Assembly: GCF_937976265.1 (NCBI RefSeq)
Contig: NZ_CALJRX010000315.1
Coordinates: 1-9,780 of the forward strand
Direction of reading: 5' to 3'
Source: an uncultured Haemophilus sp.
GTDB taxonomy: Bacteria; Pseudomonadota; Gammaproteobacteria; Enterobacterales; Pasteurellaceae
DNA: 9,780 nt
A program made the position numbers and the translations under genes. The notes under the pieces were generated by a model. That model searched no databases, was not told the origin of the DNA, and saw nothing but the letters and a program-made list of their open reading frames with translations. Below are positions 1-7,263 of the stretch, piece by piece (the first letter of the stretch is position 1; each line of letters opens with the position of its first letter).

Positions 1-2907
1 CATGATTTACCGCTTGTCGCAACCAATGATGTCGTCTTTCTCGCGCCTGATGATTTTGAGGCACATGAAATTCGAGTCGCTATTCATGATGGTTATACTC
101 TTGACGATCCTAAACGTCCAAAACGTTATACCGAGCAACAATATTTCCGTTCAGAAGAAGAGATGTGCGATTTATTTGCGGACATTCCTTCTGCACTTGA
201 AAATACCGTATTAATAGCTCAACGTTGTAATGTGACTTTGCGTTTGGGGCAATATTTCCTCCCTCAATTTCCAACTGGCGAACTGAGTACGGAAGATTAT
301 TTGGTGATGAAAGCTAAAGAAGGCTTGGAAGAGCGTTTGGCGTTTTTATTCCCCGATGAAAAAGTGCGGGCAGAAAGACGACCAGAATATGATGAGCGTC
401 TTCAAGTCGAACTCGATGTGATCAACCAAATGGGCTTCCCGGGTTACTTCTTAATCGTCATGGAGTTTATCCAGTGGTCAAAAGACAATGATATTCCGGT
501 AGGGCCTGGACGTGGTTCTGGTGCGGGTTCATTGGTGGCTTATGCACTAAAAATTACCGATTTGGATCCCCTTGAATTCGATCTTCTTTTTGAGCGTTTC
601 CTCAATCCAGAGCGTGTTTCCATGCCCGATTTCGACGTGGATTTCTGTATGGATGGACGGGATCGCGTTATCGATCATGTGGCAGAAACCTATGGTCGTG
701 GTGCGGTATCACAAATTATTACCTTCGGTACCATGGCAGCGAAAGCGGTAATTCGAGATGTAGGTCGCGTATTAGGCCATCCTTATGGCTTTGTGGATCG
801 TATTTCAAAAATGATTCCCCCTGATCCCGGCATGACCTTAGCAAAAGCTTTTGAGGCTGAACCGCAACTACAAACAGCATATGATTCAGATGAAGAAGTC
901 AAAGCCCTAATTGATATGGCGCGTAAGCTGGAAGGTGTCACGCGAAATGCGGGTAAACACGCGGGTGGCGTGGTGATTTCCCCTTCTTTGATTACAGACT
1001 TTGCACCACTTTATTGCGATAATGAAGGGCTTCATCCCGTTACTCACTTCGATAAAAATGATGTGGAATATGCCGGTTTAGTGAAGTTTGACTTCTTAGG
1101 TTTGCGTACACTCACCATTATCAAATGGGCATTAGATATGATTAATGCCCGCCTTGCTCGAGAAGGCAAACCGCCAGTCGATATTGCTGCTATTCCATTA
1201 GATGATCCCGAATCCTTTGAGTTGCTGAAAAGGTCTGAAACGACCGCCGTATTCCAGTTGGAATCGCGCGGGATGAAAGATTTGATTAAACGCCTTCAGC
1301 CAGACTGTTTTGAAGATATTATCGCGTTGGTGGCATTATTCCGACCAGGTCCATTACAATCGGGCATGGTGGATAACTTTATTGACCGTAAACATGGTCG
1401 AGAAGAAGTGTCTTATCCTGATGCAAACTATCAACATGAAAGCCTTAAACCGATTTTAGAGCCAACTTACGGTATTATTTTGTACCAAGAGCAAGTGATG
1501 CAAATTGCTCAGGTGCTAGCAGGTTATACTCTTGGCGGTGCGGACTTATTACGTCGTGCGATGGGTAAGAAAAAACCGGAAGAAATGGCGAAACAGCGCT
1601 CAGTGTTTAAAGAAGGCGCGGAAAAAAATGGTGTTGATGGCGAGCTTTCCATGAAGATTTTCGACTTGGTGGAAAAATTTGCCGGCTATGGTTTCAATAA
1701 ATCGCACTCTGCCGCTTACGCATTGGTATCTTACCAAACCCTTTGGCTGAAAACTCATTTCCCAGCTGAGTTTATGGCAGCAGTAATGACCTCGGAAATG
1801 GATAATACCGATAAAATTGTTGGCTTGTACGATGAATGTTTACGTATGGGCTTAAAAGTCACCCCACCGGATATCAACGTAGGGAAACATCATTTCAGCG
1901 TGAATGAAAATGGTGAAATTGTTTATGGTATTGGCGCCATTAAAGGTGTGGGTGAAGGTCCGATTGATGCACTGATTACTGCTCGTAATGAAGGTGGGAT
2001 TTTCAGAGATTTATTTGATTTATGTGCTCGCGTTGATTTGAAAAAAATTAACCGCCGAACCTTTGAAAGTCTGATTATGTCGGGCGCATTTGATAAGCTA
2101 GGGCCACATCGTGCGGCGTTATCTAAGAATCTAGAAGATGCACTCAAAGCTTCAGATCAGCATGCAAAAGATGAGGCCATGGGACAAACCGATATGTTCG
2201 GTGTGCTGACAGAAACACACGAAGAAGTGGAAAATGCTTACGCCCACACGCCACCTTACACAGAAAAACAAATTTTAGATGGTGAACGTGAAACTCTTGG
2301 TTTGTATTTAAGTAGCCATCCGGTAAGTCGTTATTTAAAAGAGCTTTCTCATTACAGCTCTACGCGATTGAAAGATCTTACGCCAAATCGCCGTGGACAA
2401 ATTAGTACGGCAGCCGGTTTGTTGGTTTCAACACGTTTTGCAACAACGAAAAAAGGCAATCGAATTGGCATTGCCACCATTGATGACCGATCTGGGCGTT
2501 TAGATCTCACCCTATTCGGTGAAAGCTTAGACCAATTTGGTGAGAAACTGCAAAAAGACACGGTTGTGGTGGTATCTGGTCAAGTGAGTTTTGACGATTT
2601 TTCAGGTGGATTAAAAATGTCGGTACGGGATTTGATGACTTTAGATGAGGCGCGTTCCCGTTATGCGAAATCTTTGGCAATCAGTTTGTCAGAGGAGCAG
2701 ATTAGTCCAAGTTTTATTAAGAAGCTGAAAGAAATGTTAGAGCCTGTTAGTGGCGGGACTTTACCCATTAACGTATATTATCAAAGTGCAAAAGGCCGTG
2801 CGTTATTGCGTTTAGGGATTCAATGGTCGATTACACCAACGGATGAGATTCTAACAGAATTGGTGAATTTGCTCGGTGAAAATGCGGTAGAGCTAGAATT
2901 CGGTTAA
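1..2907 (+). CDS. dnaE: DNA polymerase III alpha subunit (5'-truncated by window edge)
   Basis: Catalytic 5'-3' polymerase subunit of the chromosomal replicase. Frame 1 is open from the first base ([11 protein letters not shown]...) to TAA at 2905-2907, giving 968 residues; the ATG at 163 is internal, not the start. The catalytic aspartates are in PDFDVDF (codons 210 and 212) and KFDFLGL (codon 364). Adding 191 puts them exactly at E. coli D401, D403 and D555, so about 191 N-terminal residues, most of the PHP domain, lie outside the window and the full protein would be about 1159 residues. In order one sees the end of PHP, palm/thumb/fingers, a helix-hairpin-helix stretch ([12 protein letters not shown], about codon 644), the internal beta-clamp-binding motif QTDMF (codons 729-733, E. 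coli 920-924), and an OB fold (KKGNRIG to VSFDDFSGG). The frame is intact with no missing key residue. No exact uptake signal falls inside, only a near match at 362-370. Confidence 0.98.
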   Translation, partial: HDLPLVATNDVVFLAPDDFEAHEIRVAIHDGYTLDDPKRPKRYTEQQYFRSEEEMCDLFADIPSALENTVLIAQRCNVTLRLGQYFLPQFPTGELSTEDYLVMKAKEGLEERLAFLFPDEKVRAERRPEYDERLQVELDVINQMGFPGYFLIVMEFIQWSKDNDIPVGPGRGSGAGSLVAYALKITDLDPLEFDLLFERFLNPERVSMPDFDVDFCMDGRDRVIDHVAETYGRGAVSQIITFGTMAAKAVIRDVGRVLGHPYGFVDRISKMIPPDPGMTLAKAFEAEPQLQTAYDSDEEVKALIDMARKLEGVTRNAGKHAGGVVISPSLITDFAPLYCDNEGLHPVTHFDKNDVEYAGLVKFDFLGLRTLTIIKWALDMINARLAREGKPPVDIAAIPLDDPESFELLKRSETTAVFQLESRGMKDLIKRLQPDCFEDIIALVALFRPGPLQSGMVDNFIDRKHGREEVSYPDANYQHESLKPILEPTYGIILYQEQVMQIAQVLAGYTLGGADLLRRAMGKKKPEEMAKQRSVFKEGAEKNGVDGELSMKIFDLVEKFAGYGFNKSHSAAYALVSYQTLWLKTHFPAEFMAAVMTSEMDNTDKIVGLYDECLRMGLKVTPPDINVGKHHFSVNENGEIVYGIGAIKGVGEGPIDALITARNEGGIFRDLFDLCARVDLKKINRRTFESLIMSGAFDKLGPHRAALSKNLEDALKASDQHAKDEAMGQTDMFGVLTETHEEVENAYAHTPPYTEKQILDGERETLGLYLSSHPVSRYLKELSHYSSTRLKDLTPNRRGQISTAAGLLVSTRFATTKKGNRIGIATIDDRSGRLDLTLFGESLDQFGEKLQKDTVVVVSGQVSFDDFSGGLKMSVRDLMTLDEARSRYAKSLAISLSEEQISPSFIKKLKEMLEPVSGGTLPINVYYQSAKGRALLRLGIQWSITPTDEILTELVNLLGENAVELEFG

Positions 2908-2918
2908 TATTCCAGTAA

Positions 2919-2927
2919 AAGTGCGGT
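2919..2927 (+). repeat. DNA uptake signal sequence core (+)
   Basis: Exact AAGTGCGGT, preceded by A and followed by CAAAAAATC, which fits the extended consensus with an AT-rich segment after the core. This is the left arm of the post-dnaE hairpin. Such cores promote binding and uptake of conspecific DNA in competent Pasteurellaceae. Confidence 0.92.
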
Positions 2928-2948
2928 CAAAAAATCAGTGTTTTTTTA

Positions 2949-2957
2949 ACCGCACTT
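2949..2957 (-). repeat. DNA uptake signal sequence core (-)
   Basis: Exact ACCGCACTT on the + strand, so AAGTGCGGT on the - strand, followed there by TAAAAAAA. This is the right arm of the hairpin. A reading frame extended upstream to a TTG at 2956 would overlap it, which argues against that start for pyrR. Confidence 0.92.
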
Positions 2958-2985
2958 GGGCTATGTAAACAAAGCGAGAGATAAA

Positions 2986-3525
2986 ATGGAAAAAATCATT
3001 ATTGATGCAGACAGATTTTTACGCACCATTTCACGTATTTCCCATGAAATTATTGAAAAGCACCAAGATTTCAATAATGTGATTTTAGTTGGGGTGAAAC
3101 GTCGTGGAGCAGAAATTGCAGAATTGATTCAACGTCGTATTGAAGAGCTAAATGGTGTCAGTCTTCCAATAATGGAGTTAGATATCACGTTTTACCGCGA
3201 TGACTTAGAGTATGTTGAACCTGAAAATCCAACCCCTGTGTATAGCGGTGCCTCTAGTTATATGAATATTCAGGGTAAAGAAGTCATTTTGATCGATGAT
3301 GTGCTCTTTACCGGTAGAACCATTCGTGCCGCGATGGATGCGTTAACGGATTTTGGTCGAGCAGCTAAAATTGAATTGGTGATTTTAGTGGATCGTGGAC
3401 ACCGTGAATTGCCGATTCGGGCAGACTATGTGGGTAAAAATGTGCCGACTTCTCGCGATGAACAGGTTCAGGTGCGTACATTAAAATATGATGGTTGTTA
3501 TGAAGTGGCATTATTGCCTAAATAA
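2986..3525 (+). CDS. pyrR: Bifunctional pyr operon regulator / uracil phosphoribosyltransferase PyrR
   Basis: 179-residue type I phosphoribosyltransferase of the PyrR family; in Bacillus it binds pyr mRNA and also makes UMP from uracil and PRPP. The PRPP-binding loop is visible as LIDDVLFTGRT (D104, D105), preceded by a hydrophobic strand. ILVGVKRRGAEIA near the N-terminus and LDITFYRDD in the middle are typical of PyrR, as is the late VDRGHRELPIRADYVG segment. I chose ATG 2986 because GCGAGAG (2974-2980) sits just upstream as a ribosome-binding site and the length matches the family (about 179). A TTG at 2956 in the same frame would add ten unlike residues and lie in the uptake-signal hairpin. 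It stands alone between dnaE and the surA-like gene, with no pyrimidine biosynthesis gene adjacent. Whether it regulates RNA here or acts only as an enzyme cannot be told from the sequence. Confidence 0.95.
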   Translation: MEKIIIDADRFLRTISRISHEIIEKHQDFNNVILVGVKRRGAEIAELIQRRIEELNGVSLPIMELDITFYRDDLEYVEPENPTPVYSGASSYMNIQGKEVILIDDVLFTGRTIRAAMDALTDFGRAAKIELVILVDRGHRELPIRADYVGKNVPTSRDEQVQVRTLKYDGCYEVALLPK

Positions 3526-3546
3526 CGATCAGCCTATTGTGAACCT

Positions 3547-3585
3547 TTGATAAAATTGATAATCTAACGAGCATTATCCTATTAT
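3547..3585 (+). promoter_or_regulatory. Possible promoter of the surA-like gene
   Basis: The 77-base gap before the surA-like gene holds TTGATA at 3556-3561 and TATTAT at 3580-3585, spaced 18 bases, matching sigma-70 boxes at 4/6 and 5/6. A second pairing is TTGATA 3547-3552 with CATTAT 3572-3577 (spacing 19). Either gives a very short leader before ATG 3603. The region is AT-rich so chance matches are easy. Confidence 0.35.
3558..3578. repeat. Small inverted repeat GATAAT...ATTATC
   Basis: GATAAT (3558-3563) and ATTATC (3573-3578) form a perfect 6-base inverted repeat around a 9-base spacer. It overlaps the candidate promoter boxes and is followed by a T run at 3585-3590. It could be an operator half-site pair or a weak AU hairpin; a strong terminator is unlikely given no GC pairs beyond the ends. 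Confidence 0.3.
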
Positions 3586-3602
3586 TTTTTAAGACAGCTA
3601 AA

Positions 3603-4535
3603 ATGAAGAAATCAATGTTAAAATCTCTTTTATTTGCCATGATCGGTCTATTTACTTTTTCTCAAGTACAAGCAGAAGAACGCGTTGTGGCGACCGTAAA
3701 TGGTACACCAATTTTACAAAGCCAAGTAAATGCTGTAATGGGCAAGAAAGGTAACCAACGTGCTGCATTAGATAAGATTATTGATGATATGCTGACTGAT
3801 AAGGCTATCAAAGAATCAGGCGTAAAAGTAAACCAAGCTGAAGTAAACCGTATCGTAGAAGATATTGCGGCGAAAAATGGTTTAACTTATGGTCAATTCT
3901 TAGATGCGTTGGATTATCAAGGCATTTCCTTAAATGCATTTAAACAACAAATTTCTCGTCAAATGTTAATGGCGGGTGTGCGTAATCATGCTATTCAAAA
4001 CAGCGTAGAGGTGACTCGCGAGCAAGTGGATGCATTGGGTAAACAAATGCTCGATGAAGCAAAAGCAAAAGGCACGGCGCAAAAAGTGATGGGCAAAGAG
4101 TATGAAGTTCGTCATATTTTATTAAAATTAAACCCATTGCTGAACGATGCCCAAGCAAAAGCAGAATTAGAACGTATTCGTAGCGAGATTATTTCTGGCA
4201 AAATGACATTTGCTGATGCAGCATTAAAATACTCTAAAGATTATTTATCAGGCGCGAATGGCGGAAGTTTAGGCTATGCCTTCCCAGAAGCTTATGTGGG
4301 TCCATTTGCAAAAATGGTTGAAACCACGCCACAGGGTACTATTTCTGCACCATTTAAATCTGAATTTGGTTGGCATATTCTCGAAGTAACCGGCAGTCGT
4401 GATGGCGATAAAACAGAAGATGCCTATCGTCAAAAAGCTTACGAACAAATTGTAAATAGCCAATTACAAGATGCAGCCAAAGACTGGGTGAAAGCATTAC
4501 GTAAAAATGCTGATATTCAATATTTCGATAAATAA
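3603..4535 (+). CDS. surA: SurA-like periplasmic peptidyl-prolyl isomerase/chaperone, single parvulin domain
   Basis: 310-residue secreted foldase, expected to help outer-membrane proteins fold in the periplasm. Residues 1-24 form a signal peptide (MKKSMLKSLLF..., hydrophobic core, cleavage likely after VQA before EE). A SurA N-terminal chaperone region (about 25-160) opens with VVATVNGTPILQSQV, typical of SurA/PpiD. One parvulin domain spans about 166-265: EVRHILL (H171), GGSLGYA, and FGWHILEV (F255-H258). A C-terminal helix (YRQKAYEQI...WVKAL) resembles the SurA tail. E. coli SurA is 428 residues with two parvulin domains; the one here resembles the second, active one. The gene ends before a strong terminator, so it is probably transcribed alone or with pyrR. 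Start ATG 3603 is supported by the signal peptide although the ribosome-binding site is weak. The symbol is by homology; a general parvulin label would also fit. Confidence 0.88.
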   Translation: MKKSMLKSLLFAMIGLFTFSQVQAEERVVATVNGTPILQSQVNAVMGKKGNQRAALDKIIDDMLTDKAIKESGVKVNQAEVNRIVEDIAAKNGLTYGQFLDALDYQGISLNAFKQQISRQMLMAGVRNHAIQNSVEVTREQVDALGKQMLDEAKAKGTAQKVMGKEYEVRHILLKLNPLLNDAQAKAELERIRSEIISGKMTFADAALKYSKDYLSGANGGSLGYAFPEAYVGPFAKMVETTPQGTISAPFKSEFGWHILEVTGSRDGDKTEDAYRQKAYEQIVNSQLQDAAKDWVKALRKNADIQYFDK

Positions 4536-4551
4536 CAGAAACCGTTAGAAT

Positions 4552-4580
4552 AAGGGGCATTTTGCCCCTTTTGTCGTTTT
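4552..4580 (+). terminator. Rho-independent terminator after the surA-like gene
   Basis: Perfect 8-bp stem AAGGGGCA (4552-4559) with TGCCCCTT (4563-4570), a TTT loop, then TTGTCGTTTTT. It begins 17 bases after the stop codon. The tight GC stem plus T-rich tail is a standard intrinsic terminator; its tail ends only 17 bases before the mltG start. Confidence 0.88.
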
Positions 4581-4597
4581 TATAAAATGAGTGACGC

Positions 4598-5647
4598 ATG
4601 AAAAAATTTTTTGTCTTTTTACTGATTCTTCTGCTTATTCTTAGCGGTGTTGGTTTTTGGGGTTATCAAAAACTAACGGAGTTTATTCATACGCCGGTGA
4701 ATGTCACGCAAGATCAATTACTGACAATTGAGCGAGGAACTACGGGTAGTAAACTTGCAGCGTTATTAGAGCAAGAAAAAATTCTTGAGCATGCAGATTT
4801 GTTGCCTTGGTTATTGAAATTGCAACCGCAGCTCAACAAAGTGAAAGCAGGGACTTATTCTTTAACGGGCGTGAAAACGCTGCAAGATTTATTGGATATG
4901 ATTAATTCCGGTAAGGAAGCGCAATTTAGTGTGAAGTTTATTGAAGGTAAAACGTTCAAAGAATGGCGTAAAAACCTTGAAAACGCACCGCACTTAAAAC
5001 AAACTTTGCAAGGTAAAACGGATAAAGAGATCATGGCGTTATTGGATATTCCAGCCGTTGCAAAAGCCGTTTACGAATGGAACAACATGGAGGGCTGGTT
5101 GTATCCAGATACCTATAATTACACGCCAAACTCGACTGATCTTGAATTATTAAAACGTTCAGCCACTCGTCTACAAAAAGCCTTGGATAAAGCGTGGAAT
5201 GAGCGCGATGAAAATCTCCCATTAGCGGATCCATATCAGATGCTGATTTTGGCTTCTATTGTGGAGAAAGAAACGGGGATTGCAGAGGAGCGCCCACAAG
5301 TGGCTTCGGTATTTATTAACCGTTTAAAAGCTAATATGAAACTACAAACTGACCCAGCCGTGATTTATGGAATGGGTGAGAGTTATACTGGCAATATTCG
5401 TAAAAAAGATTTAGAGGCGATGACCCCTTACAATACCTATATGATTGAGGGGTTACCGCCGACACCGATTGCGATGGTAAGTGAGAGTGCTTTGCAGGCA
5501 GTGGCGCATCCAGCTAAAACGGACTTTTATTATTTTGTTGCCGATGGAAGTGGTGGTCATAAATTTACTCGTAATTTGAACGAGCATAATAAAGCAGTGC
5601 AAGAATATTTACGTTGGTATCGTAGCCAACAAAAAGGAGCCAACTAA
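4598..5647 (+). CDS. mltG: Endolytic peptidoglycan transglycosylase MltG (YceG family)
   Basis: 349 residues (E. coli MltG is 340). Inner-membrane enzyme that cleaves nascent glycan strands and sets their length, probably as a terminator of peptidoglycan polymerisation. Residues 5-23 form one membrane anchor ([19 protein letters not shown]) with the rest periplasmic. The YceG catalytic block is ASIVEKETG (E223, E225), which contains the conserved catalytic glutamate region (E. coli E218), followed by [19 protein letters not shown] (L249 on), GLPPTPI (L286 on) and [14 protein letters not shown] near the C-terminus. First gene of the mltG-tmk-holB-tatD cluster; its stop overlaps the tmk start by one base (TAATG). 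ATG 4598 fits the membrane anchor; the ribosome-binding site is poor (GAG at 4589-4591). It carries one inverted uptake signal at 4987-4995. Confidence 0.97.
   Translation: MKKFFVFLLILLLILSGVGFWGYQKLTEFIHTPVNVTQDQLLTIERGTTGSKLAALLEQEKILEHADLLPWLLKLQPQLNKVKAGTYSLTGVKTLQDLLDMINSGKEAQFSVKFIEGKTFKEWRKNLENAPHLKQTLQGKTDKEIMALLDIPAVAKAVYEWNNMEGWLYPDTYNYTPNSTDLELLKRSATRLQKALDKAWNERDENLPLADPYQMLILASIVEKETGIAEERPQVASVFINRLKANMKLQTDPAVIYGMGESYTGNIRKKDLEAMTPYNTYMIEGLPPTPIAMVSESALQAVAHPAKTDFYYFVADGSGGHKFTRNLNEHNKAVQEYLRWYRSQQKGAN
4987..4995 (-). repeat. DNA uptake signal sequence core (-), inside mltG
   Basis: Exact ACCGCACTT on the + strand, read in the gene as part of Ala-Pro-His-Leu. The flank after the core on the - strand is GCGTTTTC, only a partial match to the extended consensus. 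Confidence 0.88.
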
Positions 5648-6279
5648 TGCAAGGCAAATTTATCGTCATTGAAGGACTGGAAGGTGCAGGTAAAAGTACC
5701 GCCATGCAAACGGTGGTGGATACATTAAAATCCCTTGGTGTAAATGATATCGTGTTTACTCGTGAGCCGGGTGGTACGCCATTAGCGGAAAAGTTACGCC
5801 ATTTAATCAAGCATGAAACGGAAGAGCCTGTTACGGATAAAGCGGAATTATTGATGCTTTATGCGGCACGAATTCAATTAGTAGAAAATGTGATTAAGCC
5901 AGCATTGGCTGAAGGTAAAATTGTGCTTGGCGATCGACATGATATGTCTTCACAAGCCTATCAAGGCGGTGGGCGTCAGTTTGACCAAACGCTTATGGCG
6001 AATTTAAAAAATATGGTATTAGGCGATTTTGAGCCTGATTTTGTACTCTATTTAGACATTGATCCAGCTGAAGGTTTAGCTCGTGCAAGAGGACGTGGAG
6101 AATTAGATCGTATAGAACAACAAGGACTCGATTTCTTCCATCGTACCCGCCAACGTTATTTGGAATTAGTACAGAACAACCCGAAAACCGCCATTATTAA
6201 TGCGGGTCAGCCTTTGGAACAAGTACAAGCAGACATACAAAGTGCGGTCAAAAATTGGTGGGTTTCACAAGCAAAATGA
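5647..6279 (+). CDS. tmk: Thymidylate kinase
   Basis: 210-residue cytosolic kinase that phosphorylates dTMP to dTDP with ATP, an essential step to dTTP. The P-loop is GLEGAGKST at 10-18, the TREPGGT substrate motif covers 38-44, the DRH motif is D96-R97-H98 followed by [10 protein letters not shown], and the lid is about 146-157 ([12 protein letters not shown]), with basic residues in the lid as in the E. coli-type enzyme. Length is that of E. coli Tmk. A strong ribosome-binding site AAGGAG (5634-5639) lies seven bases before ATG 5647, itself overlapping the mltG stop; the gene ends in ATGA with holB. An uptake signal near the 3' end (6240-6248) encodes Gln-Ser-Ala-Val. Confidence 0.98.
   Translation: MQGKFIVIEGLEGAGKSTAMQTVVDTLKSLGVNDIVFTREPGGTPLAEKLRHLIKHETEEPVTDKAELLMLYAARIQLVENVIKPALAEGKIVLGDRHDMSSQAYQGGGRQFDQTLMANLKNMVLGDFEPDFVLYLDIDPAEGLARARGRGELDRIEQQGLDFFHRTRQRYLELVQNNPKTAIINAGQPLEQVQADIQSAVKNWWVSQAK
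6240..6248 (+). repeat. DNA uptake signal sequence core (+), inside tmk
   Basis: Exact AAGTGCGGT preceded by A and followed by CAAAAATTGG, a good fit to the extended consensus. It lies in the last dozen or so codons of tmk, where the protein end tolerates it, and 28 bases before the holB start. Confidence 0.92.
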
Positions 6280-7256
6280 GCGAACTTTATCCTTGGTTAG
6301 TGCCTACTTATCACAAAATCAGCCAAACTTTTAGCGAAGGTTTGGGGCATCATGCATTATTGATTAAAGCTGATCAGGGGCTCGGTGCTGAAGATTTGTT
6401 TGAGGCTTTAACAAAACACATTATGTGTCAAACACCGGATAATGCACCTTGTGACCATTGTCATGCTTGCCATTTAATGACAGCGCACAGCCACCCTGAT
6501 TTTCATGTTTTAGCCTCTCAAGAAGGCAAAGACATTGGTGTTGATCAGGTGCGGGCGATTAATGAAGTTGTCAGCCAACACGCGCAACAAAACGGCAATA
6601 AATTAGTGTATATCCGAGAGGCAGAACGTCTTACGGAAGCGGCAGCGAATGCATTGCTCAAAACCTTGGAAGAGCCGCGTCCGAACACGTATTTCTTATT
6701 GCAAGCAGAGCCATCCTCTTCATTGTTAGCGACCATTTACAGCCGTTGCCAAGTGTGGAATGTGCCTTTGCCAACGGAAGCGGAAGCTTTAACCTGGCTT
6801 TCCTCTCAATTTCAGGCAGAAACATCAGAATTATTGACCGCACTTGCGATGAATTTGGGGCGTCCACTGTTAGCATTGGACACACTCCAGCAAGGATTAA
6901 TTGAACAACGGAAGAATTTCCTACGTCAATTTTGGCTTTTTTATCGTCGTCGTTCGCCTTTGGAAATTTTGCCTTTCTTTGAAAAAGAACGCATTGTACA
7001 GCAAGTGGATTGGATTTTAGCGTTTTTAAGCGATGCCATTAAATACAAACTCGAAATACAAAGTGGCTGGCAAACACTTGATCTTAAAACAGGTGTAACT
7101 CAATTTGCAGACGAGCAAACAGCGCTTGGGTTATTAACCGCGAATAAAATTATGCAAAAAGTACGCTCGGATTTACTCACTATCAACGGCGTTAACACAG
7201 AATTAATGTTACTAGATGGTTTGACGAAGTTAATTACCGACGTATTTAAGGATTAA
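6276..7256 (+). CDS. holB: DNA polymerase III delta' subunit (clamp loader)
   Basis: 326 residues, the usual length for HolB. The delta' subunit is the rigid stator of the clamp loader that places the beta clamp on DNA for DnaE, the polymerase encoded at the left of the window. It starts [12 protein letters not shown], like E. coli MRWYPWLRP. The AAA+ P-loop is degenerate (ADQGLGAED, residues 32-40, no Lys), as expected for non-ATPase delta'. A zinc site of four cysteines is intact (C51, C59, C62, C65), and LLKTLEEP and the SRC motif (156-158) are present. ATG 6276 overlaps the tmk stop in ATGA; TTG/GTG codons at 6255/6258 would add residues unlike the family. No convincing ribosome-binding site precedes it, so translation is probably coupled to tmk. 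Confidence 0.97.
   Translation: MSELYPWLVPTYHKISQTFSEGLGHHALLIKADQGLGAEDLFEALTKHIMCQTPDNAPCDHCHACHLMTAHSHPDFHVLASQEGKDIGVDQVRAINEVVSQHAQQNGNKLVYIREAERLTEAAANALLKTLEEPRPNTYFLLQAEPSSSLLATIYSRCQVWNVPLPTEAEALTWLSSQFQAETSELLTALAMNLGRPLLALDTLQQGLIEQRKNFLRQFWLFYRRRSPLEILPFFEKERIVQQVDWILAFLSDAIKYKLEIQSGWQTLDLKTGVTQFADEQTALGLLTANKIMQKVRSDLLTINGVNTELMLLDGLTKLITDVFKD
6837..6845 (-). repeat. DNA uptake signal sequence core (-), inside holB
   Basis: Exact ACCGCACTT, read in holB as Thr-Ala-Leu. On the - strand the core is followed by CAATAATTC, matching the AT-rich extension well. Confidence 0.9.
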
Positions 7257-7263
7257 ATAAATT

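Larger units (their letters stand above)
2919..2957. terminator. Hairpin of two inverted uptake signal sequences after dnaE
   Basis: Arm 2919-2934 (AAGTGCGGTCAAAAAA) pairs with 2942-2957 over 16 positions with one C-A mismatch, leaving a 7-base loop at 2935-2941. It starts 12 bases after the dnaE stop. Inverted pairs of uptake signals are a known form of intergenic terminator in Haemophilus, so this is the likely 3' end of the dnaE message. It is not a textbook terminator: the run of seven T (2941-2947) is in the loop and the loop-side end of the 3' arm, and no T-tract follows the stem. Termination strength is therefore uncertain. Confidence 0.55.

Noticed and set aside
2..214. A + strand reading frame in frame 2 overlapping the window start
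   Set aside because: It overlaps the open dnaE frame 1, whose translation is clearly DnaE from the first codon; the other frame has no recognisable family features.
2956..2985. Upstream TTG start for pyrR
   Set aside because: It would begin inside the uptake-signal hairpin, lacks a ribosome-binding site and adds residues unlike PyrR; ATG 2986 gives the family length.
2919..2985. The hairpin before pyrR as a PyrR-binding or attenuation structure, since its loop contains CAGTG, close to the CNGNGA loop of PyrR sites
   Set aside because: The stem is fully explained by two uptake cores, and the conserved internal bulge and flanking bases of PyrR-binding loops are not seen.
4587..4601. Four-codon reading frame (ATG AGT GAC GCA TGA) overlapping the mltG start in ATGA
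   Set aside because: No ribosome-binding site precedes it and such tiny frames are common by chance; it would need conservation evidence.
6255..6275. TTG or GTG start for holB upstream of ATG 6276
   Set aside because: The extra residues do not resemble HolB N-termini; MSELYPWL aligns with the E. coli start and forms the usual ATGA overlap with tmk.
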